Numbered from the stretch's first letter, positions 1 through 16,541 are shown. The stretch is 16,866 bases of DNA from an uncultured Pseudomonadota bacterium (GCA_938004375.1 CALKWH010000137.1:1-16866), one strand, 5' to 3'. Numbers and translations are program-made. Notes: generated by a model from the sequence alone, not told the origin.

Positions 1-2
1 CC

Positions 3-9905
<9,903 letters not shown>

Positions 9906-10059
9906 CGCCCGACAGGGCGATAAATTGGGCCGCAGGTGGGGGCCAGCCGAACCCGTCTACGGGACACCTCGTATCAGGAATCCTTCCGGTTGAGAAAGGC
10001 CCCTTTTCCTCCCCATGCCTGGGTTTTGGCGGGTATCCGTGGCTTGACCGTAACTGAGC
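9906..10059. other. Convergent intergenic spacer
   Basis: This is the gap between the stop of the giant ORF and the stop of the minus-strand mscS gene. The only structure seen is a weak hairpin right after the stop (CGCCC at 9906-9910, loop GACA, GGGCG at 9915-9919) followed by ATAAATTG rather than a T-run, so it is not a convincing intrinsic terminator. No gene is seen. Confidence 0.5.
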
Positions 10060-11313
10060 CTACGCGCGGGGATCCATCGAGGCGAAGCGCTCCTCGGCGG
10101 GGACGCCCTCGGGGGCGGGGGCGGTGCCGGCGGGCAGGCGGGGCTCGTGCAGGGCGCGGACGTTGAGGGACTGGAGGAAGTCCTGGCTCTTCTTTTCCCG
10201 CTGGGCGTCGGGGGCCAATTCGCCGGACATGTGCACGGTCATGGCGGGGTAGGCGAACGGGATGTCCAGTTGACCGAAGCGCTCGTAGACGGCCAGGAGC
10301 ACGTTCTCCTGGATCTCCAGCCACTCGGCCCACACCGCGGTGGTGGCGTAGCAATGCACCATGATCTCGAGGGCGGAGTCGGCGAATTTGTTGAATCGCA
10401 CGAGTACCACGTCCTGGTGGATGTGCGGGTTGCCGGCGAGGACTTCCTCGATCGCCGTGATCGCGGCCTTCATCATGGCCGGCGTGCACTCGTAGGTGAT
10501 GCCCACGGTGAAGTAGATCCGCCGGCGATCGCGGCGCGAGTAGTTGCGCAGGGGTTCGGAGGCCAGCATGCCGTTGGGGATCTGGACGATGGACTTGTCC
10601 ATCAGGCGCACGTGGGTGGACCGGAAGCCGATCATCTCCACCGTGCCCTCGTAGCCCTTGAAATCGACGTAGTCGCCCACCTGGAACGGCTTGTCGGTGA
10701 GGATCATGATCGACCCGAAGAAGTTCGACAGCGTGTCCTTGGCGGCGAGCGCGAAGGCGAGACCGCCGAGGCCCAGGCCGGCGATGAGCCCGGACGGGTC
10801 GTAGCCGAACTCCTGCAGGACCATGACGAATCCTATGAGGATCACGACGATCTTCAGGATCTGCTCGATAAATGGCATCAACCGGTCATCGATAATCTTT
10901 TCCTTGATGGTCATGGCGCCCCGCATCAGGTAGGTGAGCACCTTGATGCTGCGGGTGGCCGTCCAGCACACCAGGACGACCACCGCCATGCGGAAGCCGG
11001 CGTAGAAGATGCGCTCGAAGGTCGGAAAGTGCTGGATGGGGAGCACGACGACCGCCCACAGGCCGGAAAGGATGACGACGGCCGCGCGGGCCGGGACGCG
11101 GATGGCCTCGAGCAGCAGGTCGTCGGCCTGGGTCTGGGTCTGGGAGGCGAGCTTGGAGAGCAGGGCGAGCAGTCCGGCGACCACGACCCGACGGAGCAGG
11201 TAGCCCAGCGTGAGGATCAGGGTGGCGTAGAGCAGGTGGCTCCACGTGAAGACGGAGCCGCCGATGGGGACGTTGACGACGTCGTGGAAGTCATGAAAGA
11301 TGGTGGCGACCAT
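10060..11313 (-). CDS. MscS-family mechanosensitive ion channel (417 aa)
   Basis: Small-conductance mechanosensitive channel of the inner membrane that opens under membrane tension to release solutes on hypo-osmotic shock. The protein has several hydrophobic helices (about 24-52, 75-93, 103-120, 150-167) and then the MscS signature: pore helix GLIAGLGLGGLAFALAAKDTLSNFFG (about 175-200) and the beta-domain start ILTDKPFQVGDYV (204-216), followed by VEMIGFRSTHVRLMDKSIVQIPN. It is longer than E. coli MscS (286 aa), having extra N-terminal helices and a Pro/Ala-rich C-terminal tail. The start ATG has a clean AGGAGGA site 9 nt upstream (complement of 11323-11329). It lies 30 bp after the putative transporter gene on the same strand, so the two are likely co-transcribed. 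The exact subfamily cannot be fixed by eye. Confidence 0.93.
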   Translation of the reverse strand: MVATIFHDFHDVVNVPIGGSVFTWSHLLYATLILTLGYLLRRVVVAGLLALLSKLASQTQTQADDLLLEAIRVPARAAVVILSGLWAVVVLPIQHFPTFERIFYAGFRMAVVVLVCWTATRSIKVLTYLMRGAMTIKEKIIDDRLMPFIEQILKIVVILIGFVMVLQEFGYDPSGLIAGLGLGGLAFALAAKDTLSNFFGSIMILTDKPFQVGDYVDFKGYEGTVEMIGFRSTHVRLMDKSIVQIPNGMLASEPLRNYSRRDRRRIYFTVGITYECTPAMMKAAITAIEEVLAGNPHIHQDVVLVRFNKFADSALEIMVHCYATTAVWAEWLEIQENVLLAVYERFGQLDIPFAYPAMTVHMSGELAPDAQREKKSQDFLQSLNVRALHEPRLPAGTAPAPEGVPAEERFASMDPRA

Positions 11314-11343
11314 GATGGCTTTTCCTCCTGTCGACCGGGGGGA

Positions 11344-12435
11344 TCAGATTTCCTTCTCGGCGGCCAGCTCCTGGGCGCGCTTCTTCTCGGCGCGGGTGAT
11401 GAAGCCCACGGCGATGAAGATCAGGCCCAGGTTGACCCAGTCCATGTAATGCGGATACTTCCCGTTGAACATGAGCGCGAAGACCAGAGTGGCGGCGGTG
11501 CCGGCGATGAGGCTGGTGATGCGGTTGACCAGGCCGGCGAAGGTGGCCGTGCGGCCCTTGAACATGAAGATGAACACCGAGAAGAACGACACGATCCCGA
11601 AAGCGGTGCCCGCCAGGACGGCCCAGTGCGCCCACTTCGCGTCGGGCCTGAGGAAGCCGTCGAGCATGGGATCGAGCCGGGGGCCGGACAGACCGACGGT
11701 GGCGTGGAGCAGCAGGAAGACCAGGACGACCAGCGCCACCGTCGAGGTGGAGGAGATCTGCTCGATGGCGAAGAAGCCCTTGTTGCTCCCCGTGGCGCCG
11801 TGGGGGCGCGTGTTCTTGTAGTAGTTCATGATGTAGATGCGCAGGCTGTAGGCCAGGATGTAGGACGTGAAGATGACCATCACGGGCACCGAGGTGAAGG
11901 GGCTCTGGCCGCCCTGTCCCGGGCTCAGGATCTCCGTGACGACCACGAGGATGGCGATGACGACCGCGATGTTCTCTTCGAGGTACACTTTTTTCTTGAG
12001 GATGCCCTGCCGGATCTGGAGCTCGTCCACCGCACGGCTGATCACGATGACCGAGGAGCGCATGAGCACCATCGCCACCATGACCGAGATGCCGTCGAAC
12101 GAGTAGAGCAGGGTGGTCGTGGGGACGACCACAGCGGTGCACACGCCCGAGGGGATGATATAGAAGAACTCGTACGGGATCGAGAACGGACCCACCTGGC
12201 GCCGGTTGTCGGACGGGAAGCGGTACCAGCGCAGCGCGAGCACGATGGCCAGGGTGATGCCCATGCCGCCGGTGGTCGAGTAGACCAGGAACTCCATGCC
12301 GTGCAGGCCTGGGAAGCCGGCCCCGTGGGCGAGGAAGTACTTCACCGTGACGCCGGTGATGACGTAGAAGACGAAGTAACCGATGCACAACTGGATGAGC
12401 GCGGCGGTGGAACCTTCCTTGGCGTTGAAAAACAT
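11344..12435 (-). CDS. Ten-helix integral membrane protein, DMT/EamA-like (363 aa)
   Basis: I chose the ATG at 12435 (MFFNAKEGSTAAL...) because AAGGAG lies 8 nt upstream (complement of 12444-12449). A longer frame begins 11 codons earlier (12468), but its Met lacks a good site and its leader is not hydrophobic. About ten hydrophobic helices are visible (residues 12-34, 48-68, 86-110, 114-136, 153-170, 180-202, 229-249, 270-292, 299-322, 330-347), ending in a basic tail (RAEKKRAQEL). The ten-helix count and the last pair (GLVNRITSLIAGTAATLVFALMF ... WVNLGLIFIAVGFITR) resemble the drug/metabolite transporter superfamily. That assignment is inference, and the substrate is unknown. It precedes mscS in an apparent two-gene operon. 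Confidence 0.85.
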   Translation of the reverse strand: MFFNAKEGSTAALIQLCIGYFVFYVITGVTVKYFLAHGAGFPGLHGMEFLVYSTTGGMGITLAIVLALRWYRFPSDNRRQVGPFSIPYEFFYIIPSGVCTAVVVPTTTLLYSFDGISVMVAMVLMRSSVIVISRAVDELQIRQGILKKKVYLEENIAVVIAILVVVTEILSPGQGGQSPFTSVPVMVIFTSYILAYSLRIYIMNYYKNTRPHGATGSNKGFFAIEQISSTSTVALVVLVFLLLHATVGLSGPRLDPMLDGFLRPDAKWAHWAVLAGTAFGIVSFFSVFIFMFKGRTATFAGLVNRITSLIAGTAATLVFALMFNGKYPHYMDWVNLGLIFIAVGFITRAEKKRAQELAAEKEI

Positions 12436-12466
12436 CCGAGAGACTCCTTGGTGAGGGTCCTGGAAC

Positions 12467-12496
12467 ACACACCGGGGCCAGCGGGTCTCGGTGTGT
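12467..12496 (-). other. Possible leader hairpin upstream of the membrane-protein/mscS pair
   Basis: ACACACCG (12467-12474) and CGGTGTGT (12489-12496) can form an 8-bp stem around a 14-nt loop. On the minus strand it falls between the proposed promoter and the ribosome site of the membrane-protein gene, so it would lie in the 5' untranslated leader. It is not followed by a T-run, which argues against a terminator for the gene upstream. Confidence 0.3.
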
Positions 12497-12508
12497 TAGG
12501 AATTGGTT

Positions 12509-12537
12509 AGGCTAATCCGCTTTTCCCGGTGCGTCAA
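12509..12537 (-). promoter_or_regulatory. Candidate sigma70-type promoter for the membrane-protein/mscS pair
   Basis: Read on the minus strand: TTGACG (12537-12532), 17 nt, TAGCCT (12514-12509). The -35 is close to consensus and the -10 is weak. It sits in the 133-bp gap after the lipoprotein gene, about 75 bp before the ATG at 12435. Confidence 0.4.
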
Positions 12538-12568
12538 ATGAAATGACGTGCACGGGGGTCAGGGACGC

Positions 12569-13252
12569 TCATTTGGCGGGGGCGGGGACGGGGGCGGGAG
12601 CGGGAGCGGGGGTCCCCGCGGGCGCGGTGGTCCCCGGCAGTTCGATTTTCAGCAGCTGGGTGAAGGCGAGCTTGCGGACCTCGTCCACGGTCTTGCGCAG
12701 GGCGGTGGTGCTGACGGTGGCCTCGGTGAGGGCGTCCACGCCGCCGGGGCCTTCGATGATCTTGTCTTTTCCCAGGCCGGCGAGCTTGGGCAGCCATTCC
12801 TTCTCGACGCGGTCCATGAACTCGGGGGTCTCCTTGTGGGCGGCGACCTTGACGCGGGCGATCGTCCCGGCCTCGTCGAAGACCACGACCACCTCGATGG
12901 GCGCGGTGTATCCCTTGAGATCCTTGGACTCCTTGTACTTCGCGGAGTTGAGCGCGAGGTACTTCTTCCCGTCCACGGTGAAGGTCTGGTGCCACAGCGG
13001 CGCCTCGACCACGACAGCGTCGGGGGGGACCTCGACCTGGACCGCCGGGACCGGCGTCGCGTCGGGGGTCATGGCGGGCTCGGGGGCCATGGCGGGCTCG
13101 GAGGCCATGACGGGCTCGGGGGCCATGACGGGCTCGGGCTGCATCGCGGCGCCCATGTCGGGGCCGGGCGCGGGGGCCGGGGGGGCGTCCTTCTTCTTGG
13201 AGCAGGCGAACAGGATCAGGGAACAGAGAGTGAAGGTCAGCAAGTTCTTCAT
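12569..13252 (-). CDS. Lipoprotein with RnfG/NqrC-like FMN-binding domain (227 aa)
   Basis: The N-terminus is a lipoprotein signal, MKNLLTFTLCSLILFAC, with lipobox LFAC17. A Pro/Ala/Glu/Met-rich spacer follows, containing a 6-residue repeat (about residues 39-62), then a compact domain (115-200) with the FMN_bind pattern: IEVVVVFDEAGTIARVKV, HKETPEFMDRVEKEWLPK and VDALTEATVSTTAL. In RnfG/NqrC the D-x-[ST]-G-A-T-[ST] motif carries FMN covalently on Thr, attached by ApbE. Here the equivalent is D173-A-L-T-E-A-T179 with Glu in place of Gly. The C-terminus is a PAPAPAPVPAPAK tail. GAGGAG lies 7-8 nt before the ATG. No other Rnf/Nqr subunit or apbE is in the window, so this looks like a stand-alone periplasmic flavin lipoprotein. 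FMN binding is inferred. Confidence 0.85.
   Translation of the reverse strand: MKNLLTFTLCSLILFACSKKKDAPPAPAPGPDMGAAMQPEPVMAPEPVMASEPAMAPEPAMTPDATPVPAVQVEVPPDAVVVEAPLWHQTFTVDGKKYLALNSAKYKESKDLKGYTAPIEVVVVFDEAGTIARVKVAAHKETPEFMDRVEKEWLPKLAGLGKDKIIEGPGGVDALTEATVSTTALRKTVDEVRKLAFTQLLKIELPGTTAPAGTPAPAPAPVPAPAK
13071..13142 (-). repeat. Four 18-bp tandem repeats encoding a PEPxMA linker
   Basis: Units at 13071-13088, 13089-13106, 13107-13124 and 13125-13142 each begin ATG[GA]CGGGCTCGG on the plus strand. They encode the linker PEPVMAPEPVMASEPAMAPEPAM in the minus-strand lipoprotein. A slippage-prone spacer between the lipid anchor and the flavin domain is the likely role. Confidence 0.85.
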
Positions 13253-13280
13253 GAACGAATCTCCTCGGAATCGGCGGGGA

Positions 13281-13310
13281 ATGATTAGGCTTTTCGCCAG
13301 AGCTTGTCAA
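13281..13310 (-). promoter_or_regulatory. Candidate promoter for the FMN-binding lipoprotein
   Basis: On the minus strand a perfect TTGACA (13310-13305) overlaps the stop codon of cdd. It is followed after 17 nt by TAATCA (13287-13282), or after 18 nt by AATCAT. It lies about 30 bp before the lipoprotein ATG at 13252, leaving room for the GAGGAGA site. It could uncouple the lipoprotein from the upstream operon. Confidence 0.45.
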
Positions 13311-13723
13311 GGCTCCGCGGGCGTCATTTCGTGGCCGTGGAAGGCCTGGGGTAGCAGGTTGCCGAACATGTATATACGCACTTCGCCCTTGTGGTTGCCG
13401 CACACGACCCGCGTGTCGGTGCCGCAGAACTCGGCGAGCACCTGCAGGCACAGCCCGCAGGGTGCCGCCGGTGGGGAGGAATTGGTATGGATGGTGACCT
13501 GGCGTAACCTCATGGACGGCCCCTCGGCCGTCACGGCGGCCCCCAGGGCCATGCGTTCGGCACAGATGGTGCCGCCGAAGCTCGCGTTCTCGACGTTGAC
13601 GCCGTCGTACGCGCCGCCGGAGGCGGTCAGCAGCGTGGCGCCGACCTGGTAGCGGGAGTACGGGGCATAGGCGCGCACGGAGATGGCGCGGGCGCGTTCG
13701 ATGTGGTCGGGGAAGGTGGACAT
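13307..13723 (-). CDS. cdd: Cytidine deaminase (138 aa)
   Basis: Zinc hydrolase of pyrimidine salvage: cytidine/deoxycytidine to uridine/deoxyuridine plus ammonia, in the cytosol. All active-site motifs are visible: YAPYSRYQVGA (19-29), substrate-binding NVEN (43-46), zinc/proton-shuttle C54-A-E56 and PCGLC with zinc ligands C89 and C92. The length fits the homotetrameric class (about 130 aa). The ATG at 13723 was chosen from homology and a GGGGAGAG site 9 nt upstream; the same frame stays open far upstream but there overlaps the methyltransferase gene. It starts 20 bp after the stop of the RlmI-like gene, suggesting one transcript. Nothing is odd about it. Confidence 0.96.
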   Translation of the reverse strand: MSTFPDHIERARAISVRAYAPYSRYQVGATLLTASGGAYDGVNVENASFGGTICAERMALGAAVTAEGPSMRLRQVTIHTNSSPPAAPCGLCLQVLAEFCGTDTRVVCGNHKGEVRIYMFGNLLPQAFHGHEMTPAEP

Positions 13724-13743
13724 GGCGGTTCGCTCTCCCCGCG

Positions 13744-14916
13744 CTAGGTGGCGCGGATTAAATATCCTTTCAAATAGGCGCTCTCCGGGATCTGCGGGTG
13801 GCTCGGGTGATCCTGCCCCGCCTGCACGAACCGGTGCACGCAGAAGGTGCGGCCGGCGTCGCGGGCGCCGCCCACCAGCGCGCCCAGGAGCTCCTCGGGG
13901 AGCACGTGGGCCGAGCAGGAGCAGAACAGCAGCAGGCCGCCCGCCCGCAGCCGGGACAGACAGCCCCCCGCCAGTTGGCGGTAGGCGAACAGGGCCTTCT
14001 TCCGGTCCCGGGCGTGGGGGCACAGCGCCGGCGGGTCGCACACGATGGTGTCCCAGCGGGTGGCGTCGGCCTCGCGCAGCAGCCCGAAGACGTCGTCGAC
14101 GATGCCGGTGACCGCCAGGTCGTTGCGCCGGGCGTTGGCCGCGAGACGCTCGACGGCGGGGGCCGAGGCGTCCACGGCCGTGACGACGGCGCCGGCGCGG
14201 GCCATCTGGAGCGCGAAGCCGCCGTGGTAGCAGAACAGGTCCAGGGCCTGGCCCCGGGCGACCTGCCGCAGGAGCAGGTGGTTGTCGCGCTGGTCCAGAA
14301 AAGCGCCGGTCTTCTGGTCCGCGGCCAGGTCCGTCTCGAAGGTGACGTCGCCCTCCCGGTAGAGCGTGGGCCCCGGGGCGCCGAAGAGCACCCGGGTCTC
14401 CTGGGGCAGGCGCTCGGCCTGCCTCGCGCGGGCGGTGTTCTTCAGGAGCAGCAGGCGGGGGGAGAAGAGCTCGACGGCGGCGTCGCGCAGGCGGTCGAGC
14501 CAGGTGTCGGCGCCCGCGCACAGCGTCTGCAGCACCAGGGCGTCGCCGATGCGGTCCAGTACGACGCCCGGGAGGTGGTCGCTCTCCGAGTGCACGAGGC
14601 GGCAGGAGGCGCCCGCGAGGCCCAGGGGACCGTCCCGCAGGGCGGCGGCCTCGGTCAGTTGGCGCCGCAGCCACTTCTCGTCCAATGGGCGGGTGGTGGC
14701 GGCTAAAAAGCGCACGCGGATGGTGGAGGCGGGGTTGTAAAATCCCTGTCCCAGCCAGGCGCCGCCGGGATCCCGCAGCCCGACCACGCCCGCGGGGGTG
14801 TCGACAGGTGCGGAGGCGTCGTCGGCCCACACCCAGGGCAGGCCGCGGGCCAGGCGGACGGCGCCGCGCGCCGAGACGCGGACGGGGATCAGGCTTGCGG
14901 AGACGTCCTGCGCCAT
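13744..14916 (-). CDS. rlmI: RlmI-type class I SAM-dependent rRNA methyltransferase (390 aa)
   Basis: Probable 23S rRNA (cytosine-5) methyltransferase of the RlmI family, with an N-terminal PUA-like RNA-binding region (about 10-75; LARGLPWVWADD, LGQGFYNPASTIRVR), a middle domain, and a Rossmann methyltransferase domain. Landmarks: DQKTGAFLDQRDNH (200-213), SAM motif I LDLFCYHGGFALQMA (225-239), acidic D249, motif IV DPPAL (294-298), motif VI region FCSCS (331-335) and the family-typical ending HPQIPESAYLKGYLI. The length is close to E. coli RlmI (396 aa). It starts only 7 bp after the receiver gene stop and lacks a strong ribosome site, so translational coupling is likely. The precise target base (C1962 in E. 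coli) is family inference. Confidence 0.88.
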   Translation of the reverse strand: MAQDVSASLIPVRVSARGAVRLARGLPWVWADDASAPVDTPAGVVGLRDPGGAWLGQGFYNPASTIRVRFLAATTRPLDEKWLRRQLTEAAALRDGPLGLAGASCRLVHSESDHLPGVVLDRIGDALVLQTLCAGADTWLDRLRDAAVELFSPRLLLLKNTARARQAERLPQETRVLFGAPGPTLYREGDVTFETDLAADQKTGAFLDQRDNHLLLRQVARGQALDLFCYHGGFALQMARAGAVVTAVDASAPAVERLAANARRNDLAVTGIVDDVFGLLREADATRWDTIVCDPPALCPHARDRKKALFAYRQLAGGCLSRLRAGGLLLFCSCSAHVLPEELLGALVGGARDAGRTFCVHRFVQAGQDHPSHPQIPESAYLKGYLIRAT

Positions 14917-14923
14917 GCGGCCG

Positions 14924-15478
14924 TCACTTCGGAGCGGGGAGCCGGGACTCCCAGCCGGTGACGAGGGCGTCGACCTCGGCGAGCAGGCGGACCAGGTAAT
15001 TGGTGCGGTCGTACAGGTAGAGCAGGTCGCCGAGGTTGCGCAGCACCTCGTCGCGGTCGTAGGGCTTGATGAAGAATCCCAGGATGTTCTGCCGCAGCGC
15101 GCCCACGGCGTCCTCGCTCTCGGCGAAGGAGACCGACAGGATCGGGATGAGGCTGGGTGAGCGCGTCTTGAGCTGCGAGAGGAACTCGAGCCCGCTGCGG
15201 TCGTCGTCGCCCCGGGGGCGGGGCACCGAGACGACCAGGGACAGATCTCGCAGAGCGTCGGCGGTCTTGCGGGCCTCCTCGATGGTCTTGACCGAGAAGA
15301 CCCGGTAGCCCATCTGTTCGATGAGCTCGGCGAGGGTGGCCCGGGCCGAGTCGTCGGGCTCGAGGATCAGCGCGGTGCCCGTCTTGACGTTCTTGAGCAG
15401 CTGGGCGGGGATTCGAGAGCGGAACGCCTGGAGACGTTGCATCAACTGGTTGAGATCGTCGGCGCCTGGTGTGTTCAT
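14924..15478 (-). CDS. Degenerate response-regulator receiver protein (184 aa)
   Basis: Stand-alone receiver-like protein. The ATG at 15478 (MNTPGADDLNQL...) was chosen because GGAG lies 6 nt upstream. Upstream in-frame Mets at 15490 and 15523 lack this, and the latter lies inside the tRNA gene. After an N-terminal helix (about 7-30), residues 34-155 follow the CheY fold: TALILEPDDSAR (acidic pair D42-D43), a beta3 strand LSLVVSVPRPRGDDDRSGLEFL, beta4 LIPILSVSFAES, and FFIKPYD with the conserved Lys138-Pro. At the usual phospho-acceptor position the strand reads LVVS, so Asp seems replaced by Ser84, with only a downstream DDD. It is probably a pseudo-receiver or divergent regulator, with no output domain. 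A helical C-terminus follows. Confidence 0.78.
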   Translation of the reverse strand: MNTPGADDLNQLMQRLQAFRSRIPAQLLKNVKTGTALILEPDDSARATLAELIEQMGYRVFSVKTIEEARKTADALRDLSLVVSVPRPRGDDDRSGLEFLSQLKTRSPSLIPILSVSFAESEDAVGALRQNILGFFIKPYDRDEVLRNLGDLLYLYDRTNYLVRLLAEVDALVTGWESRLPAPK

Positions 15479-15500
15479 GGCAAACTCCATAAATATCCGG

Positions 15501-15574
15501 TACCCCCGGGGTGACTCGAACACCCGGCCAACGGTTTAGGAAACCGCTGCTCTGTCCGCCTGAGCTACGGGGGC
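15501..15574 (-). tRNA. tRNA-Arg (anticodon CCT)
   Basis: The reverse complement folds as a full cloverleaf of 74 nt: acceptor GCCCCCG/CGGGGGT (one G-U pair at the end), TA, D-stem GCTC/GAGC with a 9-nt loop, anticodon stem GCGGT/ACCGT around loop TTCCTAA (anticodon CCT, reading AGG), variable loop TGGCC, T-stem GGGTG/CACCC with TTCGAGT, and discriminator A. CCA is not encoded. The receiver gene begins 22 nt downstream, so they are likely transcribed together and the tRNA cut out. Confidence 0.95.
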
Positions 15575-15586
15575 GGCAGGACTATG

Positions 15587-15615
15587 AGGTAACTCCAACG
15601 CGCGCCCGTTTGCAA
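15587..15615 (-). promoter_or_regulatory. Candidate promoter for tRNA-Arg and downstream minus-strand genes
   Basis: On the minus strand: TTGCAA (15615-15610), 17 nt, TTACCT (15592-15587), about 12 nt before the tRNA 5' end. The spacing is ideal and the -10 is poor. It is back-to-back with the rpsF promoter. Confidence 0.35.
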
Positions 15616-15657
15616 GGGGTTTGTGTGGGGGGCGCCGGCTTTTCCTACAAAAACAGC

Positions 15658-15686
15658 TTGCCATCGGTCCGGAATTTGACTAACTT
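15658..15686 (+). promoter_or_regulatory. Candidate sigma70-type promoter of the rpsF operon
   Basis: TTGCCA (15658-15663), 17 nt, TAACTT (15681-15686), about 100 bp before the rpsF start. This leaves a leader of roughly 95 nt, a size typical of autoregulated ribosomal protein operons. Confidence 0.5.
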
Positions 15687-15724
15687 GCCCGCCTCAGTCG
15701 TGCTCACGCATGACGCTTCCTGCT

Positions 15725-15766
15725 CCGCGCACGGTGCGCGGGGCGAAAGGGTGCAAGCCCCTACCC
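15725..15766 (+). promoter_or_regulatory. Structured 5' leader of the rpsF operon
   Basis: A 7-bp hairpin CCGCGCA-CGG-TGCGCGG (15725-15741) is followed by two stems that overlap topologically: GGGGC/GCCCC (15740-15744 with 15757-15761) and GGGT/ACCC (15749-15752 with 15763-15766). The first two share bases 15740-15741, so alternative folds are possible. The ribosome site AAAGGGAG follows at 15767. Leaders of rpsF operons are known in many bacteria to bind the S6:S18 pair for feedback control. I do not recognise the published consensus here, so a regulatory role is inference. Confidence 0.4.
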
Positions 15767-15786
15767 AAAGGGAGAATGGAAAGGTA

Positions 15787-16296
15787 ATGACACTGACGCG
15801 TTCGTATCGAGATCAACTGAACAATGAACGGGAGTACGAGATGATCACCATCCTCGCTCCGGAAACCACCTCCGAGGACATCAAGGTCATCCAGCGCCGC
15901 GTCCTCGAGCTGATGGAGCGCAAGGAAGGCCGCCTGCTCGCCCTCGAGAACTGGGGCCGCCGGCGTCTGGCGTACACCGTCCGCAAGCACCGCAAGGGCA
16001 TCTACCTGTATTGGCGCTTCCTGGGCCACTTCGAGCTCGTGGCCGAGATCGAGCGCCTCATGCGCATGATCGAAAAGGTCATCCGCTACATGAGCATCCT
16101 CGTGGACGCCAACGTGGATCCCAACGCCCGTCCCGAGACCGTGACCGATGAGCAACTGAACCAGGCCGCCACCATCCCGACCTTCGATGCCCCCGAGCAC
16201 GAGGAGCGCGAGGCGCGCCCGGCCGAGACCGACGAGGAGTCCGGCGAAGAGGCCGAGGCCGCCGGTGACGAGTCCGATGACGAGGACAAGGAGTGA
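15787..16296 (+). CDS. rpsF: 30S ribosomal protein S6 (169 aa)
   Basis: Small-subunit protein that pairs with S18 on 16S rRNA. The core (about residues 16-112) shows YEMITILAPETTSEDIKVIQRRVLELM, GRRRLAYTVRKHRKGIYLYWRF and IRYMSILV, all typical of S6. The ATG at 15787 gives a 16-residue extension before the usual 'YE' start; AAAGGGAG lies 12 nt upstream and a weaker GAAAGG 2 nt upstream. The frame stays open to 15511, but that part covers the promoter and tRNA. The long acidic C-terminal tail (about 140-169, rich in Glu and Asp) recalls the Glu tail that RimK extends in some S6 proteins. It is first gene of the S6-S18-L9 operon. Confidence 0.96.
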   Translation: MTLTRSYRDQLNNEREYEMITILAPETTSEDIKVIQRRVLELMERKEGRLLALENWGRRRLAYTVRKHRKGIYLYWRFLGHFELVAEIERLMRMIEKVIRYMSILVDANVDPNARPETVTDEQLNQAATIPTFDAPEHEEREARPAETDEESGEEAEAAGDESDDEDKE

Positions 16297-16301
16297 GCGC
16301 C

Positions 16302-16541
16302 ATGATGAACGACAAGAAACCCCGCCGCTTTGGTCGTCGCAAGGTCTGCATGTTCTGTGCGGACGCCAACGTCAAGATCGATTACAAGAACCCCCAGATG
16401 CTGCGTTCGTTCGTGACCGAGCGTGGGAAGATGATTCCCTCGCGCATCACGGGCACCTGCGCCCAGCACCAGCGCTCCTTGTCCCTGGCGATCCGCCGGT
16501 CCCGCATGGTGGCGCTCATGCCGTTCGCCGTGAACGAGTAG
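16302..16541 (+). CDS. rpsR: 30S ribosomal protein S18, zinc-type (79 aa)
   Basis: Small-subunit protein partnered with S6. The sequence KPRRFGRRKVCMFC...IDYKNPQMLRSFVTERGKMIPSRITGTCAQHQRSLSLAIRRSRMVALMPF is diagnostic. Four potential zinc ligands, C16, C19, C53 and H56, mark the Cys-containing form. The ATG at 16302 has AAGGAG 8 nt upstream (16288-16293). A GTG at 16293 overlaps the rpsF stop but would contain the ribosome site, and the ATG at 16305 is less well spaced. It begins 5 bp after rpsF, consistent with coupled translation. Confidence 0.96.
   Translation: MMNDKKPRRFGRRKVCMFCADANVKIDYKNPQMLRSFVTERGKMIPSRITGTCAQHQRSLSLAIRRSRMVALMPFAVNE

Noticed and set aside
9906..9919. Hairpin after the giant ORF as an intrinsic terminator
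   Set aside because: The stem is only 5 bp and no T-run follows.
10147..12510. Plus-strand open frame of 787 codons opposite mscS and the membrane protein
   Set aside because: The product is a low-complexity string of His, Asp, Glu, Gly and Val with no domain. It is the mirror of two well-supported minus-strand genes and arises from high GC at third positions.
13307..14830. 507-codon extended frame ending as cytidine deaminase
   Set aside because: The upstream two-thirds is Arg/Pro-rich sequence overlapping the RlmI-like gene in another frame. The real deaminase starts at 13723.
15511..15786. Upstream extension of rpsF
   Set aside because: It would run through the tRNA gene, the promoter and the leader, and shows no S6 homology before the ATG at 15787.
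15776..15787. Three-codon upstream ORF (ATG GAA AGG TAA) overlapping the rpsF ATG
   Set aside because: Its spacing from AAAGGGAG is only one nucleotide, too close for initiation, so it is probably chance.
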